This document shows, piece after piece, positions 55,983 through 64,000 of a stretch of 64,000 bases of DNA. The stretch lies in assembly GCA_964016885.1 (NCBI GenBank), contig OZ024740.1:203195059-203259058 (forward strand), written 5' to 3'. The stretch is from Eledone cirrhosa (lineage: Eukaryota; Mollusca; Cephalopoda; Octopoda; Eledonidae). The notes beneath the pieces are model-generated. The model ran no database searches, was not told where the DNA came from, and was given only the letters and a program-made list of their open reading frames with translations. A program made the position numbers and the translations under genes. Within the stretch, counting starts at the first letter, position 1; the number at the start of each line of letters is the position of its first letter.

Positions 55983-56345
55983 CAATGCCTCTGCTTTGAA
56001 GGTTTTTTAAGTGGGGAAAGGCCTTGCACTCGACCAATCCCGCTCTCTGAGCATCGAAAACACTACCCGAAAAGGAGAACTGGTCAACATCATCGGATGC
56101 TTCCGAAGCCGCAGGTTTTTTTTCAGAATCTCCCTCTCTTAGGTGTTGTGACAACAACTGTGGGCCTTTCACTCCCAGGTAAAAAAAAACCTGCCTCATG
56201 ATCGGGTTGTCGGCGACCAAAACCGGCAACCCCACTAAGCTTGCTTGGTGAGGAGGGTGATATTTGGACACCCTGCGGGATGAAATACAAGACCAGGCAA
56301 AGGGCGGAGGAACTCAGCAGAGTCAACGGCCATCCAAATAGTACA
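55983..56345. repeat. Interspersed repeat shared with 20828-21210
   Basis: Blocks GCAATGCCT, CACTCGACCAATCCC, CTCTCTGAGC, GTCAACATCATCGG, GCCGCAGGTTTT, CTTTCACTCCCAG in the same order as the first copy; the following GCAAAGGGCGGAGGAACTC...GGCCATCCAAA is inverted relative to that copy. Confidence 0.6.
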
Positions 56346-56371
56346 TACATACGTACAAACATAGATACATA

Positions 56372-58350
56372 GAAGAAGAACTCTATTTTCACTGATAAAA
56401 TAGAATATCACTGGGGTATATTTCAAGGAGACAGTCTCTCTGTGATACTATTTATCCTGGCATTAAACCCCTTGTCCTTTCTGCTCAAAAAATGTGAAGG
56501 ATACATCATTAGCTCACAGGAGGACAGAAATACGAACTTAACCCATAATTTCTTTGTGGATGATCTGAAACTCTATGCCAAGAACAAAGATGGGATGAAG
56601 AAAAATCTTGACCTGGTTACAACATTCTCAAAGGATATAGGAATGGAGTTTGGCCAAGATAAATGTTCATATATGACTAAAGCGGGGAAAAACTACAACC
56701 CAATCTAGCAACATTGTCATCAATGGCCTAACTGTTTCACCGATATCTGATGAGGACTGCTACAGATACCTGAGAATAGATGAGAAAATATCCTATAATA
56801 GTATCTGTAATAAGGAATGCGTAACCAGGGAATATTACACCCGATTAAGAAAATATGGTCATCGGAACTCTCTGCGGACAATAAAACTGGCTCACAATGT
56901 GTTTGCTGTGTCTGTCCTAACACCAACGTTTGGAATACTCAATTGGACGATAGACGAAATCCGAGCAATTGATGTTAAAACTCGAAAAATACTAAACAAC
57001 ACCGAAAACTTCAACAGTGACATAGACCGCCTCTACTTGAAACGTTAACAGGGAGGCAGAGGTCTAACATCAGTCCAGACAGCATTTGAATGTCGCATCA
57101 TAACTCTCCGACAACATTTACGAACCTCGAAGCGTAGGAGCCCATCTATCGAGCAAGTCTATCTGCATGAGACAGATAAGATCATGAGAGTTTGGAAACA
57201 ACTCATTGAAAGATATTCCCTACGTGATAATCAAAACTCACATCCAGAGAGGTTGTCCAGCAGTACCGCAGTGAATCCACGGATGAAAAACTGCATGCTT
57301 ATCAGCAAAAAATCATGCATGGATATATTGCCAGGAAGCTCCAGAGTGAGAGTAATATAGATAAGGAAAGTAGTCTCTCTTGGACCAACAACTGCTATAT
57401 TGGCTCCCTCTTTGAAGGATACGTTTTTGCAATCCAAGAACAGGAAATCAACACGAACTACCTGATTCACAAAAGAGATAGGGATGCAGGCAAAACACCT
57501 AGATGTGACAAGTGCAGACTCTGCAGAATTAACATCGAAGATGTCGCCCATGTCATAAGCAGCTGTCCAAAGATGCCATCACGGTATTATCTACCTATGA
57601 AGCATGATGTAGTGGCCAAAACAGTGTACAAAACTATGCAATCCATAGAAAAGATAGCCCGACAATAAACACATTAAAAGCTACAGCACTGTGAAAGACA
57701 TACATATACGTAATTTGAAAGAGTAATGGAGGAATATTCCAGCAAAAACCTTAATAAAATGCAAACATAAACAGACCAGATATAATGATATGGGACAGGG
57801 AAAAAGAAGACATGCGCAGTAGTGAAAGTTAGCTGCCTAGCAGAGGCCAATATAATATTAAAGATTAGCGAAAAGGAGAATATATATGCAGAACTAATGA
57901 GAAATATGCAGATACTCCACCCTGACTATACCTTCAGATTTATACCTGTGATTATTGGGGAACTGGGATATGTTAGTATCTGCCTCAATACAAATCTTGA
58001 GAAGCTGGGCTTCTCAGAAACAGATAAAAACACAACTAGTTAGGAAGTTACAAGTACAATCCATTAATGGGACAGTCAAAATATATAAAACATTTCAAAG
58101 ATTCTATATCTAATAACTGCATAAACACTTGCACATATACAAAGCATATACACATGCACACATACAACCCAAAACATCCACATCCACGCATACAATAACA
58201 TCCACATCTACACACACATGCATGCATACATACATATCTATGTAGTTGATGTTGTGTAAATTCCAATGAGAGAGTATTGTAGCTATGTTAGAAACCGACT
58301 CTCTCTATTGGCAAAAATTTGTGAAATTATAAAACCAGAACATACATACA
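56372..58350 (+). mobile_element. R2/R4-type LINE (restriction-like endonuclease), copy 2
   Basis: 5'-truncated within the RT (starts at CTCTATTTTCACTGATAAAA, matching 21658). Blocks: FQGDSLSVILFILALNPLSF, THNFFVDDLKLYAKN (both catalytic Asp), GMEFGQDKCSYMT, a frameshift near 56690, then CRLCRINIEDVAHVISSC (about 57515) and RPDIMIWDR (about 57775) of the CCHC and nuclease regions, and a 3' UTR as in copy 1, ending TTATAAAACCAGAA near 58342. Several frameshifts; dead. Confidence 0.8.
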
Positions 58351-58355
58351 CACAA

Positions 58356-59836
<1,481 letters not shown>

Positions 59837-59839
59837 CAC

Positions 59840-60090
59840 CTCTTCTTCTTCTTCTTCTTCTTCTTCTTCTTCTTCTTCTTCTTCTTCTTCCTACTCCTCC
59901 TTGTCATCATTATTCTTCGCCCTAGCACCATACCGACTACCACCACCACTATCATCATCATCATCCTCATCATCATCATCCGCATCATCATCATCATCAT
60001 CATCCTCATCATCATCACCATCACCATCATCATCATCATCATCATCATCGTCATCGCTATCATCCTCAGCATCATCATTATCATCACCAT
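59840..60090. repeat. (TTC)n and (CAT)n repeats
   Basis: TTC about 59842-59889, then an imperfect CATCAT/CATCCTCAT array to about 60090. Confidence 0.95.
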
Positions 60091-60199
60091 ATCATCTTCC
60101 GCATTTTTCAACAAACAGACATTTACCTGCCTTGATTTTCCTTGTTTGTGATTCATGTAAACACTTCCATGTCTCTACTCATTCTTCCCTTCTGCCTCC

Positions 60200-60215
60200 C
60201 TCCCTCTCTCTCCCC

Positions 60216-60263
<48 letters not shown>

Positions 60264-60352
60264 GTAATTATATAATAATATATTACATAATTTAATAGCT
60301 CTGTACTCTATATAGAGCACTCTTCTTTCCTTTACCTTTTCTACGGAAATAC

Positions 60353-60402
<50 letters not shown>

Positions 60403-60502
60403 TATAAACACACATACAAACATACGACACGCACATACACACACATATATATGTTATAGAATGCTGTTAGCTTCTCGCTAAAACAATCTCTATACCTCTC
60501 AT

Positions 60503-60540
<38 letters not shown>
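60200..60540. repeat. CT, TA and CA microsatellites
   Basis: CT/TA about 60205-60263, TA about 60357-60393, CA/CATA to about 60450, TA about 60510-60540. Confidence 0.9.
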
Positions 60541-60541
<1 letters not shown>

Positions 60542-60601
60542 GAAACCAGTAAGACCCCGACGGCTGAGCTCAAGCCGTTTCGACGGCTAAATTCTGGACT
60601 A

Positions 60602-60603
<2 letters not shown>
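60541..60603. mobile_element. TA-flanked hairpin element, copy 4 (single arm)
   Basis: AGACCCCGACGGCTGAGCTC, AAGCCGTTTCGACGGCTA and ATTCTGGACT: one arm of the hairpin of copies 1-3, bounded by TA on both sides. Confidence 0.8.
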
Positions 60604-60653
<50 letters not shown>

Positions 60654-60655
60654 TG
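60604..60655. repeat. TA-TG-TA microsatellite
   Basis: Short compound tract between the hairpin arm and unique sequence. Confidence 0.9.
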
Positions 60656-60746
60656 CTGTGGCTCTATGTGCCTATCTCTCAAAAGTCCATCTCCGGCATT
60701 TACTTCATCTGCATTCGAGGCTCGCAATACGAAGATAATGTTCCTT

Positions 60747-63700
60747 CCATCACCATCACCATCACCATCACCAACACCAACACCAACACCATCACCAACA
60801 CCATCACCATCACCAACACCATCACCAACACCATCACCAACACCATCACCATCACCAACACCATCACCAACACCATCACCATCACCAACACCAACACCAT
60901 CACCAACACCATCACCATCATCAGCACCAACACCATCACCATCACCATCACCATCACCATCACCAACACCATCACCATCACCATCACCATCACCAACACC
61001 ATCACCAACACCATCACCATCACCAACACCAACACCATCACCAACACCATCACCATCATCAGCACCAACACCATCACCATCACCATCACCATCACCATCA
61101 CCAACACCATCACCAACACCATCACCATCATCACCACCAACACCATCACCATCACCATCACCATCACCATCACCAACACCATCACCATCACCATCACCAT
61201 CACCAACACCATCACCAACACCATCACCATCACCAACACCAACACCATCACCAACACCATCACCATCACCATCACCTCACCTCACCATCACCATCACCAT
61301 CACCATCACCATCACCAACACCATCACCATCACCAAAACCAACACCATCACCATCACCAACACCATCACCATCACCATCACCAACACCATCACCATCACC
61401 AACACCATCACCAACACCAACACCATCACCAACACCATCACCATCACCAACACCATCACCAACACCATCACCAACACCATCACCATCACCAACACCAACA
61501 CCAACACCATCACCAACACTAACACCATCACCATCACCAACACTAACACCATCACCAACACCATCACCATCCCCAACACCAACACCAACACCATCACCAT
61601 CACCAACACCATCACCATCACCAACACTAACACCATCACCAACACCATCACCATCACCATCACCAACACCAACACCAACACCATCACCAACACCATCACC
61701 ATCACCAACACCATCACCAACACCATCACCAACACCATCACCATCACCAACACCAACACCAACACCATCACCAACACTAACACCATCACCAACACCATCA
61801 CCATCACCAACACCAACACCAACACCATCACCAACACTAACACCATCACCATCACCAACACTAACACCATCACCAACACCATCACCATCACCAACACCAT
61901 CACCATCACCAACACCAACACCAACACCATCACCATCACCAACACCATCACCATCACTAACACTAACACCATCACCAACACCATCACCATCACCATCACC
62001 AACACCAACACCAACACCATCACCAACACCATCACCAACACTAACACCATCACCAACACCATCACCATCACCAACACCATCACCAACACCATCACCATCA
62101 CCAACACCATCACCAACACCATCACCAACACCATCACCATCACCAACACCAACACCAACACCATCACCAACACTAACACCATCACCAACACCATCACCAT
62201 CACCAACACCAACACCAACACCATCACCAACACTAACACCATCACCATCACCAACACTAACACCATCACCAACACCATCACCATCACCAACACCATCACC
62301 AACACCAACACCATCACCAACACCAACACCAACACCAACACCATCACCAACACCATCACCATCACCAACACCATCACCATCACCAACACCATCACCAACA
62401 CCATCACCAACACCATCACCAACACCATCACCAACACCATCACCAGCACCATCACCATCACCAACACCATCACCAGCACCATCACCATCACCATCACCAA
62501 CACCATCACCATCACCAACACCAACGCCAACACCATCACCAACACCATCACCATCACCAACACCAACACCAACACCATCACCAACACTAACACCATCACC
62601 AACACCATCACCAACACCATCACCATCACCAACACCAACACCAACACCATCACCAACACTAACACCATCACCATCACCAACACTAACACCATCACCAACA
62701 CCATCACCATCACCAACACCAACACCAACACCATCACCTACACCATCACCATCACCAACACCATCACCATCACCAACACCATCACCAACACCATCACCAA
62801 CACCATCACCAACACCATCACCAACACCATCACCAGCACCATCACCATCACCAACACCAACACCAGCACCATCACCATCACCATCACCAACACCATCACC
62901 ATCACCAACACCAACGCCAACACCATCACCAACACCATCACCATCACCAACACCAACACCAACACCATCACCAACACCATCACCATCACCAACACCAACA
63001 CCAACACCATCACCAACACTAACACCAACGCCAACACCATCACCAACACCATCACCATCACCATCACCAACACCAACACCATCACCAACACCATCACCAT
63101 CACCAACACCAACACCAACACCATCACCAACACTAACACCATCACCAACACCATCACCAACACCATCACCATCACCAACACCAACACCAACACCATCACC
63201 AACACCATCACCATCACCAACACCAACACCAACACCATCACCAACACTAACACCATCACCAACACCAACACCATCACCAACACCATCACCATCACCAACA
63301 CCAACACCAACACCATCACCAACACCAACACCATCACCAACACCATCACCATCACCATCACCATCACCATCACCAACACCATCACCAACACCATCACCAT
63401 CACCAACACCAACACCATCACCAACACCATCACCATCATCAGCACCAACACCATCACCATCACCATCACCATCACCATCACCAACACCATCACCAACACC
63501 ATCACCATCATCAGCACCAACACCATCACCATCACCATCACCATCACCAACACCATCACCATCACCATCACCATCACCAACACCATCACCAACACCATCA
63601 CCATCACCAACACCAACACCATCACCAACACCATCACCATCACCATCACCTTCACCATCACCATCACCATCACCATCACCATCACCAACACCATCACCAT

Positions 63701-64000
63701 CACCAAACCAACACCATCACCATCACCAACACCATCACCATCACCAACACCATCACCATCACCAACACCATCACCAACACCATCACCAACACCATCACCA
63801 TCACCAACACCAACACCAACACCATCACCAACACTACACCATCACCAACACCATCACCATCACCAACACCAACACCAACACCATCACCAACACTAACACC
63901 ATCACCATCACCAACACTAACACCATCACCAACACCATCACCATCACCAACACCATCACCATCACCAACACCAACACCAACACCATCACCATCACCAACA
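60747..64000 (+). repeat. Hexanucleotide satellite (CACCAT/CACCAA)n, ≥3.25 kb
   Basis: Almost entirely alternating CACCAT and CACCAA hexamers with rare variants (CACTAA, CATCAG, CACCAG, CACCTC) and continuing past the window end. Because the unit is 6 bp, long open frames occur on both strands, including a 1,094-codon plus-strand one (60612-63896: SPTP, then ITNT, then SPTP and HHQH repeats). I treat these as by-products: the 'start' is in a TG tract, composition switches type exactly where indels change phase, and all three plus frames are open for long stretches. Higher-order blocks are visible (see findings). Confidence 0.95.

Noticed and set aside
60612..63896. 1,094-codon open frame with Ser-Pro/Thr-Pro, Ile-Thr-Asn-Thr and His/Gln repeats
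   Set aside because: It is the translation of a hexamer satellite. The start lies in a TG microsatellite, all plus frames and a minus frame stay open for long stretches, and amino-acid type changes wherever an indel shifts phase.

Overview
This window looks like repeat-dominated metazoan nuclear DNA, most likely from a cephalopod and plausibly an octopus. That assignment is an inference from three things: tRNA-derived SINEs of the cephalopod type, very dense TA/TG/CA/GATA/GAA microsatellites, and a mix of Penelope-like elements, Tx1-like and restriction-like-endonuclease LINEs, a Helitron relic and many foldback elements. I found no convincing host protein-coding gene, tRNA or rRNA gene. Nearly every open frame with recognisable protein similarity belongs to a retroelement or Helitron, and all are truncated, frameshifted or carry catalytic-site substitutions.

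Layout. 0.8-2.3 kb: Penelope-like element (PLE) relic. 3.0-3.9 kb: composite foldback with internal microsatellites. 4.75-6.9 kb: minus-strand LINE. 7-9.4 kb: microsatellites, a SINE and a hairpin element. 9.7-11.4 kb: PLE copy 1 with a hammerhead ribozyme core. 12-13.6 kb: hAT-like MITE and foldbacks. 13.4-20.2 kb: a shared foldback/minisatellite block holding a Tx1-like LINE (L1). 20.3-23.6 kb: LINE fragments and an R2/R4-type LINE. 24-28.3 kb: SINE, long GAA tracts and foldbacks. 28.2-39.3 kb: second copy of the foldback/minisatellite block followed by three Tx1-like copies in tandem (L2 3' fragment, L3, L4). 39.6-43.7 kb: SINE, PLE and Helitron relics. 44.2-47.2 kb: degenerate PLE, hairpin element, a perfect 418-bp palindrome and a 1.3-kb foldback. 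47.3-51.8 kb: microsatellites, SINE, 18-bp minisatellite and hAT relic. 51.9-53.5 kb: PLE copy 2 with a hammerhead core. 56.4-58.4 kb: second R2/R4-type LINE. 60.7-64.0 kb: a 3.25-kb (CACCAT/CACCAA)n satellite running off the window edge.

The most interesting signals are: (i) hammerhead self-cleaving ribozyme cores in the two PLE copies, plus a covarying hammerhead-like 41-nt module in all four arms of an unrelated-looking foldback family; (ii) a composite unit (palindrome A, TA tract, linker, foldback B) that occurs twice about 42 kb apart; (iii) several distinct palindromic or terminal-inverted-repeat families abutting (TA)n tracts; (iv) a 37-38 nt GT..AG segment between ORF1 and ORF2 of the Tx1-like LINEs, whose removal would join the two frames in phase. 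All functional readings are predictions from sequence only.
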